This document shows, one piece after another, positions 13,671 through 26,214 of a stretch of 64,000 nucleotides of DNA; the first letter of the stretch is position 1; every line of letters starts with the position of its first letter. Below the pieces are notes generated by a model. It saw only the letters and a list, made by a program, of their open reading frames with translations, was not told where the DNA came from and searched no databases. This DNA is from Bemisia tabaci. Taxonomy: Eukaryota; Arthropoda; Insecta; Hemiptera; Aleyrodidae. The position numbers and the translations under genes were made by a program. The stretch spans positions 496,001 through 560,000 of the forward strand of contig NC_092795.1 in the NCBI RefSeq assembly GCF_918797505.1, in the 5' to 3' direction.

Positions 13671-14096
13671 GTGCCGAGATATGAGAATGCGGCGCAGCTG
13701 GCGAGTGGTAATAATATCACCGCAGTTGTTAACATACCGCGCGCAGCTCTACAAACACTTGCCACCGAATTTGTCGCATTCCTCTACCCTCCAAACGTGC
13801 CGCAGTTATGCCCCACTCACACTCTCTCAACATCCATGAGGTGCCCGAGAGGCCCTCCTAAATCATGAAGGGATCCTTTCCAGGACAGACCAATTCCCGA
13901 CGCGATGCCCTCATGGATTTTTCACCAGGAGGAAAGTCCAACAGAGCGTTAAATGCGTTACATTTCGCACCAAGGAATCTTTGGCTCACACATCAAGACA
14001 CATCATGTATGTCGCAAGATTCCCTATGCAAATGGGTGCTTTTGTGGGCAAGTCAGCAATAATGGTTCCTCAATGCAAATTGTAGCCCACGCCAAG
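13671..14096 (+). other. GC-elevated island with two weak exon candidates
   Basis: The first frame (13671-13868, 65 codons) reads through a mixed peptide including NNITAVVNIPRAAL. The second (13953-14096) runs 48 codons from an ATG just after a stop to a strong donor-like AAG|GTAAGTAA, and includes CRKIPYANGCFCGQ with four close cysteine/glycine positions. The base composition here is higher in GC than the flanks, which lowers the chance stop rate and makes random open frames more likely. No family was recognised. It may be a short exon pair or nothing. Confidence 0.2.
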
Positions 14097-14102
14097 GTAA
14101 GT

Positions 14103-17100
14103 AACGCGTCTGAAACATAAGGCCCCTTTTCACATAAGTCCAGTCAAAAATATATTCATGAAGCTAAAAATATATTTATAATGTCCTCTCACGGGATGCA
14201 GGAGGTTGGAAGGATTCGTTTTTTCTTATACATATACATATTTAAGACCTGAAAGCGCCGCAAGTCATCACCATCTCTTGATTCGATAAATACTGAAAGG
14301 AAAGAGGAAGATAAGCTTGAACACTTGGACAGTTTTATATTCCAAATTACCGTCGCAATGCAGGTTGCCAGGAGAGGAATGAAGATTTGCAGCCTGTGAA
14401 TTCAAATACGAAGAGAATGAATTACTCTCACATTAGGGAGTGAAGAATGCTCTATAAGTCTGATGTTTACCCGAAAGTCTTTGAAATTTTTCGTGGCGGA
14501 AAAAAAAGTTAATTCTAGAAACAACGTGGCTATAATTTGCAATCTTCAGAAGTGTACATCACTGTGACAAAATATCAAATTATGTGCGTTTATCTCTTTA
14601 AGATAGGTGTCCGACTCAGATTATTTTCCCTCCTTTCTCCTTCATCATGGTCGGGAAATTCAAGGCGAAATAGTCGGGATATCGTTAGGCTAGCGCACCC
14701 GGCGTCAGGTCTAGGAGCGATTTAACTTAATGAAATTCGTTATCTGCTACAAAAATCTCAGCCAAGCAGCGTTCCGAGCTTTTCCCTCCTTTCAATGAGT
14801 CTTTATTCCAATTCCCAGCACAACTTTCGACCTTATCTTATTCTTTTTTTAATGTAATTTATTTGGAGAGGGCCAACGAATAAATAAGCTAGATTATAGG
14901 TGCAAGTAAGTGAAAATAAATATTCACTTCGAATCAAGGAAGGAAAAATCTAAGAGAGAGGGTCTAAGTTAATGAATTCGTCCCGAACCGTATCGCAAAG
15001 TAATTAAGACGATAGCCTCATCGGTTTAAAGATCACCTCTTACAATTCATACTAATGATCGTTTCTAAGTCATTTGCATCAACTTTGATTTCGAGAGTTT
15101 CCTTCATCAAAATTTCATATCCTCATACTTTCGATGCCTACCTAAATTCCTTAATGGCGTAAAATTCTTTCCTCCACCTTAAGCTTTTATGAAGCATTCG
15201 ACATGCTCATTTACGAACGTAATATGAAATAGAGCATCACTCCAAAAACGGATTTTTTTTTTCGTTCTAAACAAAATTATTTTTTTTATCAAATTATTTA
15301 TATAAAAATAAATCAGAGTTCATGCAAAATAATACGCAGTATTTGGTATGCTAAATATTTTCGGTTCTTATTGAAGGTTTTGGTGAAGCGCAAATAGCTT
15401 TCGCAGGAAGGATATATTCCGCTTGATTTTGAAAGATTAAAAAAATTTAAATTTTGAATGGCACGTCATTTAACCAAATTATTTCTACAGTGATACTTTT
15501 CTTTCATACTTTGAATCGTAATAAAGAGTGTTTTTATCTCATCTACGTGAAATATAGAACGTATTTACGCGAAAGAAAGCTAACGTATGCTTGGCATGTA
15601 TTCCGAGGGAAATATTGCCTATCTTATCAAATGAAGGCGAAACAACCTGTAACGGCTTTTCAGAGAATTTTTACGACGCTGCGCGGACCTTTCTGTCTTC
15701 GTTCTTACTGCCATAATACAAAAACAAATAATAATTCAACCGTGAAGTAAAATGGAAAAACTGAATTGCTGTAGTACTCGGCTTCATATTAATTTTCCCG
15801 GATGGAAAATTCTTTAAGACGTTAAAAAGTAACTAGGAAGCTACGCCCTCAGACTGCATCGCGCCTCGGGCGTTAATTGTGCGTTACGCGTTACTCTCAT
15901 GATTTCATACTACAGAGTAAAGATATCGGGAACAAACAAAATCTTCCACCTTAAATAAAACCCTACTCGAAATGAAACTCGACGCTAGGGTTGATAGGGT
16001 TGAGTGGATCTCTTGTCCTCATCTACTTGGTTTCAATGTCATTATTACTTAACCATTACTCTTGGGCACTATACACGGCGCATAAGTGGCGTACCTCTAC
16101 CTGGACGCGCGACCAAAATTGCTCTTACACATTTTCTATCAGTCACAAAAAAAGGCTATGGTGTCATTTTGAAGGTCAGAGAATCCTCCATCCATTTCAA
16201 AAAAATAATGAGCTCTAATCGCGCCCAGAAACAAAAAATCAACGGTCGTTAAAATGATCGAAAAGTCATGTTTTTTCATAATTTGGCAAATTATTTATAG
16301 GTAAATGTAAAAATGCACATTATTTGAAATGGTCTGACTAATAGCTTCCTAACGAGACCAAAAGATTGAAAATCGAACGAATGGTTGGAGAGACACGCCG
16401 CGTCTTACACGTAGAAAGCGCGCCCGTGGCCACGAGAGCGGGGTGAAAATCGCGAGCCGCGGACGACCGCGCAGCACTTAAATAGCTCTCGCGGGTTAAT
16501 TACTCGTACCACAAAAATGGTCATGGTATCAAATTAAACGAGGAATTAAGGCCCATCTCTGTTACTCAAGAGAAAAAATCAATTTCGTGCTCAGTTAAAA
16601 GTTAGTTTGCTTTGAAATTTTAGGAATTTTCAACAATTTTTTATTTCTTAAATTTTGGGAAAATCGTTGGTTAAGTCGAGAATTTCGTAATTTAATCATA
16701 TTTTTGGCCCTCTTAGCTTTCACTTCAACTTCAACTTCATTTCACTTTCAACAGAGAACATCAAAATCGGATGATTAGCGACAGGGTTATAGTACTTCAA
16801 AAAACCGATTGGCCGCCTTTTTTTTTTTTTTTTTTTTGACATAATATTTTCAGAAGAGAAAATACAAATTGAAACCAATATTGACAGATATTGGCACGAA
16901 GGCCTAAGTGGTACATTCTAAGTAATGGGTGCCATCTTGGATCCTGCACGAATTTGAAAGCATAATCGGAGATTTGAACGTTGGAATTGCGACACGCGAT
17001 TAATGGCGGATGTATAGAGGACTGCTCAATGAGCTCAATTGGCCAGAGGGTGGAAAAGTTGAAAAGGAAAGAAAGACGAGATTGCGAGATATCTGACAGC

Positions 17101-18380
17101 GCGAGCGTAGAGGAAATGCTCGCTTGGCCGGATGAGCGCGGGGAGCGGGTTAATTTTCTGCTGCTTCTCAATTCTGGTGTGGCGCGCGGCGTGCGGCGTG
17201 CGGCGTGCGGCAACCAGGGGAATTCCTTATCTCATTAATATGGGAGGAGGATCTATTAATTTAATTTCAAAAGAAAGTGAGATCTCAAGATCACTTTTTG
17301 TCGCTTCATACCGCGTCGAGCAGCAAAGGAGAAAAATGTATCTAATCAAAAAACTTTAAAGCATAAAAAGAACTTTTGGGCGCCGACCTTTCGATAATAA
17401 TGATTACAATCGAGCTCCCCTCTCCTCCCTCTTTAGCATCGCAAGTGTAAAATAGAATTGGAAAACTTTAATAGACTTCTCGCGCCTTAGGTATCCGCTC
17501 TCCCTCCGTTTCTTTGCTTCACTTTGTTAATCCTACCTCAAATTTGTCTGCACTCTCATCACTTGTAGAATGGAAACATGCACCTTCATCATGACCGCTC
17601 TCAATTTCTTCCTCTGATTTCTCTTTCTCTTGCCGCAGCTCATTCCAAAAAAGGATATATATAATGTTTCTCTCAAACGATTCAATGCGTTTCTTCTAAG
17701 CAATTAACTTAGAGCAGAAAAGTCGTAACTACATTTTTTTTGCATTTCAAGATTTCACGAGGAAACTGTCCGGTGGCTCCATCGCCTCCTTGTAATTAGA
17801 TGGTGAAAGTTTTACAACTTTAGTCTGACATCAGATATGTATACAATTTTTCGAATTTTTCACAAATATAGAGCATTTTCTCGGTAAATGAAGAATTTGA
17901 ATGAATCGATAGTAAAACAGAAAATATTACTAGTTTCCATCTTTTTGCTCGAAGAAACTACTTTATTCTATCACGTGATCTATTGAATAGGCACTGGCCT
18001 CAATTTCACCCCTTTTCTATCAGAAAACCAAGGAAAAATTAAACGACGATTCTTTTGCGGAAAGTTATTTACTAAAACTGGACGTTTAAGAATTCATCGA
18101 ATAATTCGTTCGTTTGTACTCAGTTATCTACACTGTTAAAAATCGAGGAGTTAAATTCAGTGTATTGCTCACTCTGGCGTCCAAAGTGCCCGGGCGATAT
18201 GCATGCGGAATTAGATAAAACCCACTCCATAGGAGCGTAAGGCTCTTCCTAAGAAGGGAAGAATCCCCCCCCCCTCTCCCGAAATGGGTAAGTCATTCCG
18301 TAAAAAGAGTAGCTCTTACCCCGCATTCATATCACACGGATTCTAATGGGAATAACCACTTACTGGTGACCTCACCCACT
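14103..18380. other. intergenic sequence
   Basis: No gene or clear element. It contains a T-run near 16820, a CpG-rich patch at about 16390-16500 and a heptamer minisatellite at 17187. Open frames of 60-138 codons here have no recognisable features. Confidence 0.5.
17187..17213 (+). repeat. (GGCGTGC)n minisatellite
   Basis: About 3.5 copies of a 7-bp GC-rich unit inside the short arginine/alanine-rich frames of this locus, which explains their odd composition. Confidence 0.8.
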
Positions 18381-18383
18381 ATG

Positions 18384-18500
18384 CTGCCGTGTTAAGGAAA
18401 AACGGCATCTAAACATTCAGGCGTTGCCAAATTTATTTAAATAAAATACACATTTTCAAGAAAATATGTGAAAATTTTTCCTCAAAATGTTCAATCATTA
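18384..18500 (+). mobile_element. family A MITE, left half only
   Basis: Begins CTGCCGTGTTAAGGAAAAAC and continues to GTTGCCAAATTTATTT, matching the left end of the complete family A copies at 20890, 36388 and 62146. The right terminus was not found, so the copy appears truncated or diverged. Confidence 0.75.
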
Positions 18501-20889
18501 GTACACATTGCTTCATGACAAAGAATAATGAATTGAACATAGTGAGAATTTGTTAGACACCTCACTTTGATTCAACAAGCATCTCCTCATACCCGCACTC
18601 ATATGAATCGTATCGGAAAAATATGCTTGCCTACGAGTTCATCACATAATAAATCATTTTATTCTGTGAACAATTGTTGAAAAACTCGCTCGCCGCGAAG
18701 AATATTACGTCCTCGAGTGGAGGTTGAATATTTTTATGAAAAAGTAAGTCATGAAGCAGACCCGACTCAAGTCATGAAGCAGAGCCGACTCTGCGTAAAC
18801 GGGTGGAATATAATTTTGGGATGAGACGCCTCATCTCGCAGTATCCGTAGCGTCCTGAGTATGGTGCATAGACAGCTTGGTAGGAACTTTATAATGCGTT
18901 TAACGACCCATAAAATGTTGAAAATGATACTAGCGCCTCTTGAGAAAAAAAATTAAAACCTTCCTCAGGTCTCCAGTGTCGCTGCTGAGCGGAGGAAGGA
19001 ATAGTCTTGAAAAATTGGCAAGCAGAACGAATAAATGAATGGCGTATGAATAATACAATAGGAAGCAGATTATTGAAGTTCTAAAATGAATTTCAATACA
19101 CATCCTTACACCGTAAAAACCAAGGGAAAAGAAAACTCTGACGCAGGTCCAAGCCTCCTACCCCTCTAATTTACTTTCGTTTCCTTTCATCCTGTCCATT
19201 CTTCTGTTCCTTATTTTTCACCCTTTCCAACTCTCTCCAATAAAATGGGATTCTTCAGTAGTTCTGCTCACAACTTACTTATTCTTCTACATAGGAAATT
19301 GAACTTATAAAAATGAAGAGGGAGAGTGTTTGAGACTTGCTCTTTGGAGCCCCTCGTGCAACCTAATTTGCATTCATGATAACGTTTTTCATTCTTAAAT
19401 AAACAAAATTCAAATTAAATTTATGGACTCTGAATAATAATTAATCACACTGGCTTGGTGAAATCTTACTGTTTAAGAGAAAAAAAAGGAATCCGTCATC
19501 TGACGCCTCGATGCTTAGGCTGGACTCAGCAAAAGAGATGAAGCTTGGATTTTCAAAAAAAATTGTCATGCCGGTTGTGAGATTCAAGTATGTGAACTAT
19601 AGGGATTTGAGATTGCGCGCTATGAAATTGTGGATATGAAACTCAAGATGATAGTCTTTACGAGATTTTACATCAAATTTCTCGATTTATACGTTTCACT
19701 ACAATATGAATGGTAGCATCGCGTCTTTGATTTACTTTATGCGTCACATTTATCAGGATAGTGTGAAAACATTTTCTTGCTGATTTTTGGTTAAATAATT
19801 GCTCGAAATATCGGTACCTAAACAGTTCAATAATGAAGAATAAAATGATTTTAAATCAATGTCTGAATAATTGAAAAAATACGCGTTCATAAATAAAATA
19901 TTTGTAGATAATTAAATTTTTACAGTAGAAGTATGTCAGAGCTCCTCAAACAAATAAGATTTCGTGTTTATTTTTTTATTTTTTTAGCCTGATTTCCGCG
20001 TAAAGTTTGTTAAAATTTCACATGCTTAAACATGATCATATTTATTAAATCTATGAGTAGAAGTGAACATGATAGAGAGTAGACTAATATAAAATTTGAG
20101 TGAGTTGTAGTCATTCCGTAAAAATATCAGCAACGTCCGATGGAAATATACATTTTTTTCCACTTAAAAAATCGAAGGCTGTCCCTCTTAACTGGATGGC
20201 TATCTCCACGGGTTTCCGGCGCTGAATTATACAAAACAAAACATAAAATCCGGGAAGATAATTGAGTCAAGACGGAGAGATTTACAACTCACCCGAGGGA
20301 TCCGTGCAAAAAAGAAGGTTGATCAAAGTCTATTGTGTTAAAAGTTGATTAGCGGCTAAGATGGAGTGGCGAGATGGCTGACTTCTAACCTAAAGAGCAC
20401 CTCAGGTCTTGCCGGACAGAAGCTCGGCCGTGATTTATGCAACCCGCGCCGCACCTGCCTCCCCTTTACGCTCCTTCCCTCCTTGAAAGACCAAGGAAAA
20501 CCCCCCCCTCCCCCCCCAGACTTGGCCCACGACCCCGCGAAGCGACTTTCTTACGAGCTGACCGGAGCTATAACCCTACTTTTCGTCTAATCACCTTCTA
20601 ACTACGCTTTCTTGTCCGTAAGGTATTTAGCTCGCAGACCCTCCTTTTAACGGACACCAAGCTATCGAACTAAATAAATGTGTTGAACGCCAGCGTTGCC
20701 TTCCTCATGTGAGGTTTCCTCCTCTATTTATGAGTAAGTAAAAATGGATATTTGGGGAATGGCAACGTTATTGAGCATGGGAAGCTCCCTTTTGAGCGTG
20801 ACGCAGATAGCGGTCGCTCTCCCTTTAACGTCTCCTCATCCAAAGAAGAATCATCACCCGCCTTGATGCAACAACGAGGTATCCCAATA
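18501..20889. other. intergenic sequence
   Basis: No supported gene. It holds the 23-bp tandem duplication at 18746, and one 74-codon frame at 20366-20590 with a proline run that I do not consider a gene. Confidence 0.5.
18746..18791 (+). repeat. 23-bp direct tandem duplication
   Basis: Two adjacent copies of AAGTCATGAAGCAGASCCGA plus CTC, differing at one position. Confidence 0.9.
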
Positions 20890-21138
20890 CTGCCGTATGG
20901 AAAAACGCCGTATGAACATCCGAGAGTTGCCAAATTTCTCCTCTTAGAATATTAATTTTTCAGCCAAATGATGCATATTTCTACTTGAAATCTTCTGTTA
21001 CTTTAGATCACATTGCGAAGAAAATCTCTGGAAAATTGGACGAAAAATGTTCGCGAGTTTTCTTGAAAATTCGTATTTTAACGAAAGAAATTTGGCAACG
21101 CACAAAAGTTCATACGGCGCTCTTCCTTCGCACGGCAG
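20890..21138. mobile_element. family A MITE, complete, TSD AATA
   Basis: This 249-bp element starts CTGCCGTATGGAAAAACGCC and ends with the inverted GGCGCTCTTCCTTCGCACGG plus CAG. The 4-bp sequence AATA flanks both ends (20886-20889 and 21139-21142). Inner terminal sequence GTTGCCAAATTTC is repeated inverted as AAATTTGGCAAC near the right end. The 94-codon frame at 20985-21269 lies mostly inside the element and is not a gene. The element has no coding capacity and must have been moved by a transposase from elsewhere. Target duplications of 4 bp are seen in some cut-and-paste superfamilies (for example Chapaev, Ginger, Sola), but the family was not identified. Confidence 0.88.
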
Positions 21139-22466
21139 AATACATCAAGGACAAAAGAGGATCATTGCTCTTGGCTGATTTCAGGTTCTACTTCTCTCGT
21201 CATAGTTACCATGTCACTTTTATGATAACAACACCGTCAGCCTTGGTAACAATGCTGTATTGTCATTAGGGCCCACGCACCTGTAATTCGTTGTTTGCTC
21301 ACGAAAGAACGTAACAATATTTCTATGTTGCCATATTTCTCCTTGCAAATTGCATTTTTACCAGGAGAATCTTGGGTATTTTTACCCTAAAATTTCACTG
21401 ATTTTTTCTAATATGATCTCGTGTAAAAATCAGACAAATTTTAGACGCAAATTACGCTGAAGGGTGAAAATTTGAAATATGACACATTTTTGTCCCTGGT
21501 CTTTTATTGGCATATAAATGTGTTATACCCCTATTTTTTGGCCTAGATATGAAGAAAACATTTTTTTTTCTAAAAAGTGACCTAACAAAATTGCTTAATA
21601 TTCATGGTTTTTTTAAAAAAAATTACCATTTGAGTAGTGCCAAACTCACGACCTTCACGCGTCCCTACATCATGTTCCTAGTTTGCGAAGATATAAATCA
21701 AAGAGCAAAACATTATTTGAGAACTTACAGATCATTAAATATTTAAAACGTGTTTCAATTGTAAAATAATAAGTTCAAGTTAAAAACCCGCTTTATAATT
21801 CGTTCGCCAGCAGTTAAGAGCGTTCGAAAAAGTTTACTCACGACCGTCACAGCTAGACTCTAAAGATGAATGCTCATCATATGAAACGGCGCGTAAGTGG
21901 TGCAAACATAATCCAATCAGCGTCGGTGTTGCCCAAGGATTTCCTGAATTGGGAGGAAATATTTACCATTACCAGGTTGAAGTTTTGTGTGAATCACGAC
22001 ATGAGTTGGCAATAATAACTCTGTTCACTTAGGAAGTCACGACCGTAGCGATCTCCTTTTTTTTGAAATGGTTTTTATTGAAATCGTGGATGCCATCTCT
22101 CAAAGGGTATCAGCCAAGCTAGAAATCTTGTGCTCATTGCTCATGTGCTCCGCTTCTAAAGATGACAGCAGCTAATGCTGCGTTTTTCTTTCGAAACCCC
22201 TGACCGTCACAAATAGCTGAAATTTGAACGAGGGAAACTATGTAATTAAAAGTCCAAAGAAATTGGGACCACACACGTTTTTAGATCCCACAAATTGTCC
22301 AGAATTGAGAAAACACAACTTCCAGGGAAACGATGAACTTGTTTTTCCACCTTTTTTTATCCTGAAATGTGCTTTATTTTAAATTTTCGCCCACTAACCA
22401 GTGAAATGTCACGCTGAATCAACATCTATATTGATTTAACTGACTGTCTTGTCTGTTTACAATTAG

Positions 22467-22619
22467 GCTTCTTTACGTAAATTTACGCACGGTTTGGCAA
22501 ACCTACGCCGCAATATAAAGGAAGCCTACGGACATTTCTTTATTGATGATAGCGGTCGAAAAATGATGCGCCGCTATTTCAAGAAGGCAGAACTTCGGAC
22601 TGGGGATTGTTCGACATAA
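22467..22619 (+). other. weak candidate terminal exon
   Basis: A pyrimidine-rich stretch ending GTTTACAATTAG is followed by 50 open codons and a TAA at 22617-22619. The peptide is charged and mixed, including NIKEAYGHFFIDDSGR and RRYFKKAELR, with a protein-like balance of residues. An open stretch of 77 codons without a stop lies upstream at 21799-22032 in another frame. I do not recognise a family and no polyadenylation signal stands out close by. It could be the last exon of an unrecognised gene or a chance open frame. Confidence 0.2.
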
Positions 22620-23233
22620 AGTGGGCCACGAAACTTGGGCATTATTTTTCTTTTTCATTCGCTCAAAAGTATCCAGAATTATACGGTTGATTGAATCAAA
22701 CTTCTACGCGTTATTTATATACTTTAGTGAGTTAGTACGAGGTCTGTAAAAAAAATAATCAAGTTAAGTTGCCCACGAAAATATTTCACCCCCTTCCCTT
22801 GAAAAATAAGTACAAAAAATACAAGGATCGTTTTGCAAGTAAGTTTCCTTTCCTTCCAAGAAAATGGACTATATTTATTAATCTTGGCCTCATTATTTTT
22901 AATTTTTTGAATAACAATCGTGCTTACTTCTTGCGTGTTCCTGGTGCGATTCCAATACATGAAACATCAATGACGTGAATTCAATACTAGGAAAAAACCA
23001 CAGTTCAGACTTGACGGTTACTGCGCGTTCATGACGACGGCTCAAGGATACAACTATTCGTGCTTGATGGATGTCCGTGTTGCGTCTGCAAAATTGAAGG
23101 CGCGACGGAGAGATGCATGAACTCGCGATGCTTCACTCTACGCTGCCAATGAGGTGTGTCGCTCGAATTCGGGAGAAAAGTTAAAAAATGAGGCTCGGAT
23201 ATACCCTTCCTACTTTATTCCACAATGTATATG

Positions 23234-23267
<34 letters not shown>
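23234..23267 (+). repeat. (AGTT)n microsatellite
   Basis: Eight to nine uninterrupted copies of a 4-bp unit. Confidence 0.95.
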
Positions 23268-23314
23268 TCTTATTTATAGACATTTAGCATCCTAGGCTAT
23301 TAACGTGACCTCCG

Positions 23315-23363
23315 TCTAAAGCTATATTCTAAAGCTATATTCTAAAGCTATATTCTAAAGCTC
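23315..23363 (+). repeat. 13-bp tandem repeat (TCTAAAGCTATAT)n
   Basis: About 3.7 perfect copies of a 13-bp unit. Confidence 0.95.
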
Positions 23364-23458
23364 GTCGTATATATAGTGACCCCACGCAACCCAGGGCCAC
23401 GAGGCACGTGTTTTTAGCAAAACTCGGGTCAATATGACCCGACTAGGGCATTCAAGGT

Positions 23459-23809
23459 TTAAATACTGGCTTCTTTTGACACGTAAATTCCATATAAAGA
23501 AACTGCAACGAAGCGCATCACAATATCCGTCAACACTGTCGTGATGACAATTAAAGACCGTTTCTTGGCTCTGCAGATCATTCTTTCACTATCGTAATGT
23601 TTCATTTTTACTAGGAGAGAGTTGTTAAAAATCCTACTTTTTCTAGTTTCATCATTGATTTCATCCGTATCCTCGTAGCCGAAAGAGTTGTTCATACTTC
23701 CGTGTCCAGTTTGCACGTGATTATTTTCTGATACTCCGAGGATTTGTACGATAACAAAAATGAGGGTAAATAATGGAGCGGGTCCCCGATTGAGAGGCTC
23801 CGAGGACAA
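23459..23809 (-). CDS. unassigned open frame, 116 codons
   Basis: The frame opens at a TTG and has no upstream ATG before a stop, so as drawn it would have to be an exon and not a complete gene. Near its start is a hydrophobic run, APLFTLIFVIVQILGV, that could act as a signal peptide or membrane anchor. A hydrophilic acidic segment follows, then a second hydrophobic stretch, SLIVITTVLTDIVMRFVAV. The end of the frame abuts the D repeat at 23368-23462. No family was recognised. It may be an exon, a pseudogene or chance; I lean to chance. Confidence 0.2.
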   Translation of the reverse strand: MSSEPLNRGPAPLFTLIFVIVQILGVSENNHVQTGHGSMNNSFGYEDTDEINDETRKSRIFNNSLLVKMKHYDSERMICRAKKRSLIVITTVLTDIVMRFVAVSLYGIYVSKEASI

Positions 23810-24075
23810 GGGGAATAAGTGCAGTTTTTCCTAGTCTAAAAATGTGTCTTTAAAGTTTCGACATTAAATGGAGCATCGTGGCAAAAAATAATGTTCAAAC
23901 CCACTTTTTGATACTTAAAATTTGATTTTAGCGGTGAATTTATCAAAGATTAAAATTTAAGACTCATTTTATTCCAAGTAATCAATATCATAATTTTTAA
24001 AAAACTTCACTCATCCCAGTAGCCCTCCAAGTGGCTCAATTATATGAAAGGAAATTGCGGATATGTAGGACAGAC

Positions 24076-24194
24076 AATTGGACGTATTTCTGTCAAACAG
24101 AATTATGTGCATCAAGACATGAACCCTGAGGCCCATACGAATATATGCATAAGAGGGTTCACGTATTTCCGTTTGACGGAAATACGTCCAATTT
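24076..24194. mobile_element. foldback MITE, family F
   Basis: Inverted arms read AATTGGACGTATTTCTGTCA at the left and end GACGGAAATACGTCCAATTT at the right. It lies about 40 bp from another F copy. Confidence 0.85.
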
Positions 24195-24236
24195 AACTGG
24201 GGCCGGGGCGGGGGTCTTCCTCCTCGAGCCTGCTCC

Positions 24237-24367
24237 AAAATTGGACCTATTTCTGGTAACCGGAACTATGTGCATTGAGACATGAGCCCTGAGACTAATG
24301 AGAACACACGCAAAACAGAGCTCATGTTGTAATGCACATAGTTCCGTTTCACAGAAATGCGTCCAAT
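24237..24367. mobile_element. foldback MITE, family F
   Basis: The left end is AAAATTGGACCTATTTCTGG and the right end is CACAGAAATGCGTCCAAT. The internal pair GTGCATTGAGACATGAGCCC and its inverse extends the foldback almost to the centre. Both arms match the 11.25-kb copy. Confidence 0.85.
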
Positions 24368-24543
24368 AATCGAAACTTAAACTTTGCAGAGAGTTGAAAT
24401 AAATGAGGGAGAACGAGAGGGCGCAACTTTTAATGTAACAGTAGGAATTTTGTGGCGAATTCTAGGAAATGAATTCTCTTACGAGCGAAGCGCTCAACGA
24501 CGAATCTTAGATTTAAATTCAAAACCAACAAAAAATTGATTAG

Positions 24544-24621
24544 CAGAGTTTGGTCCGGGTGTTTGTCGGGTTCCGTTTCAATTATCAAGGGGCGCAGATC
24601 GTAGCCACACTGTGCATCTTG
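24544..24621 (+). other. weak candidate internal exon
   Basis: A 75-78 bp open stretch lies between an acceptor-like TTGATTAG(CAG) and a donor-like TTG|GTAAGTGG. It reads SLVRVFVGFRFNYQGAQIVA plus five residues, in phase 0 at both ends. It is short and could easily be chance. Confidence 0.12.
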
Positions 24622-24624
24622 GTA

Positions 24625-26200
24625 AGTGGTAGATTCATCTCGTGAAACTTGCGAAATTATAGTCGTTCCTTAAACAGAACTTTCCGTCAGAGTTCCCGTA
24701 TCGATTGTAATCATGGGATGCCTAGGAAGATTTTTAGTATAAAAATCATTATATAAAAAGAAAAATGTTAACGAATCTCGAATTAAATTTAACAGATTAA
24801 CTTTGGAAATAGACCTGTGCAAGGGATTGCAATGCTTTTCTCCCCCAAAAAATTACAAAACAAAAAATAAAATATTTGCTCGTAGTGAATTTTAAGCTAG
24901 GTTAAAAAGCCTGTTGACGACGATCTATCTTAGAAATCGTCAAGATTAAAGCCATTTTTCTTCCGTATTTTCTATTTTAGCGTGCTATACATATTTTTAT
25001 TTATATATATGTATAAGCACGCTTTTGATTCCATTTTTATGTAGAGTGTACAGTCAGCCCTCTGTTCTCTATGCTTTATAAAGGGTTTTGTGCCAAATCT
25101 TCAGGTTCGAGTGTAATTTTTTTGTTTTTAATTTTAGTTTAAAAACGGTTATAGTAGAGAGAAATAAGTTATTATTCAGAAATTCTGCCTTTTGGGAGAA
25201 TATTTTAAAATTTTTACGATTGAATTATTCGTTGTAGTCAGGAAATTATATCTTTTCAAAGTGGATCAATTTTTCAGTGGATACGTTGTTTTGTATTGAG
25301 GTTGCTAACATAACGTTTCTTGGTGCGATGACGTAGCAAGTGTTATGATTTTTAACAGTATGTGTTCGAACAGGTATGTGTCATGGTGGCGAAAGAAATA
25401 TGTGAGCACTCTAAACTTTGATACTGCGAAGGAGAATTCAATTGAATCAAACATGCAAGTAACTATTTTATTATATAATTGAAAATTACTTTTTTTATAA
25501 TTTTTAGTTGTGAAAGATTTTTTTCTGTTCTACTTTCTTTTACTTCATCGAATAGCGCCAATTTGAGCTTAAAATTTGTTTTAAAAAAGATCATTAAAAT
25601 TCTTTTTTCATAATTCATAGGTAATATTTCTGTGTTTAATTTAAATAGAGTCTCTTCTTTCGCTTTTTCCATTTTACTGATTGACTTTCCACTGAATTTT
25701 ATTGAAGTTCATTAATAAGCCTTTTCTCGTTTAATCAATGAATATTAATCGATACGTATCCCTTTTCGATTTCACGTCAATATCGTTTACTGGCTTGTAC
25801 TTACTATGTCCCAATTCATCAGCTGACATTATTATTTTAGGTTACTGTTATTGAACTTATCTCGAAAGCTGTCTCCATAGAATCGATCATTCTTCGTTAA
25901 AATGAAAAATTATGTTAACAGTGTTTTTTTCTTAACCTTCCAGCCTTATTTTTTTGGAATTTACTGTGGCAACTTACTCGAACACTATCAAAAATTTTTT
26001 TCTCTACGCGGTCGCCAACCACTGGAAGAAAACCACACGTAAAAAATCGTAGAACGACCATGTTCAAGGTATCAAAGAGTTGTATGAATTTAAATGCAGA
26101 CGCAGGCGGGTGCACGAGAAGAAAGCGTATTCTCCTTCGATTGCAACGTTACACGCCACTTCTCATGTTTTATTTTATTTCATTGTTTTTTTAAAAATTA
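24625..26200. other. AT-rich intergenic sequence
   Basis: I see no element ends or gene-like frames. The open frames of 66-69 codons are lysine/phenylalanine-rich products of AT richness. Confidence 0.55.
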
Positions 26201-26214
26201 ACGCACAGTTTCTC

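Larger units (their letters stand above)
23033..23462 (+). repeat. C-D repeat element containing microsatellites
   Basis: The C part (23033-23160) reads GATACAACTATTCGTGCTTG, GATGTCCGTGTTGCG and AAATTGAAGGCGCG. The D part (23368-23462) includes CTCGGGTCAATATGACCCGA with a GGGTCAATATGACCC palindrome. Between them are an (AGTT)n microsatellite and a 13-bp tandem repeat. The same C-then-D order is found at 58880-59290 and, with other elements inserted, at 32778-33722, so C and D are probably the two ends of one element of roughly 400 bp. Confidence 0.75.

Noticed and set aside
20985..21269. 94-codon plus-strand frame
   Set aside because: Mostly inside a complete family A MITE. Other copies of the element do not keep the frame open.
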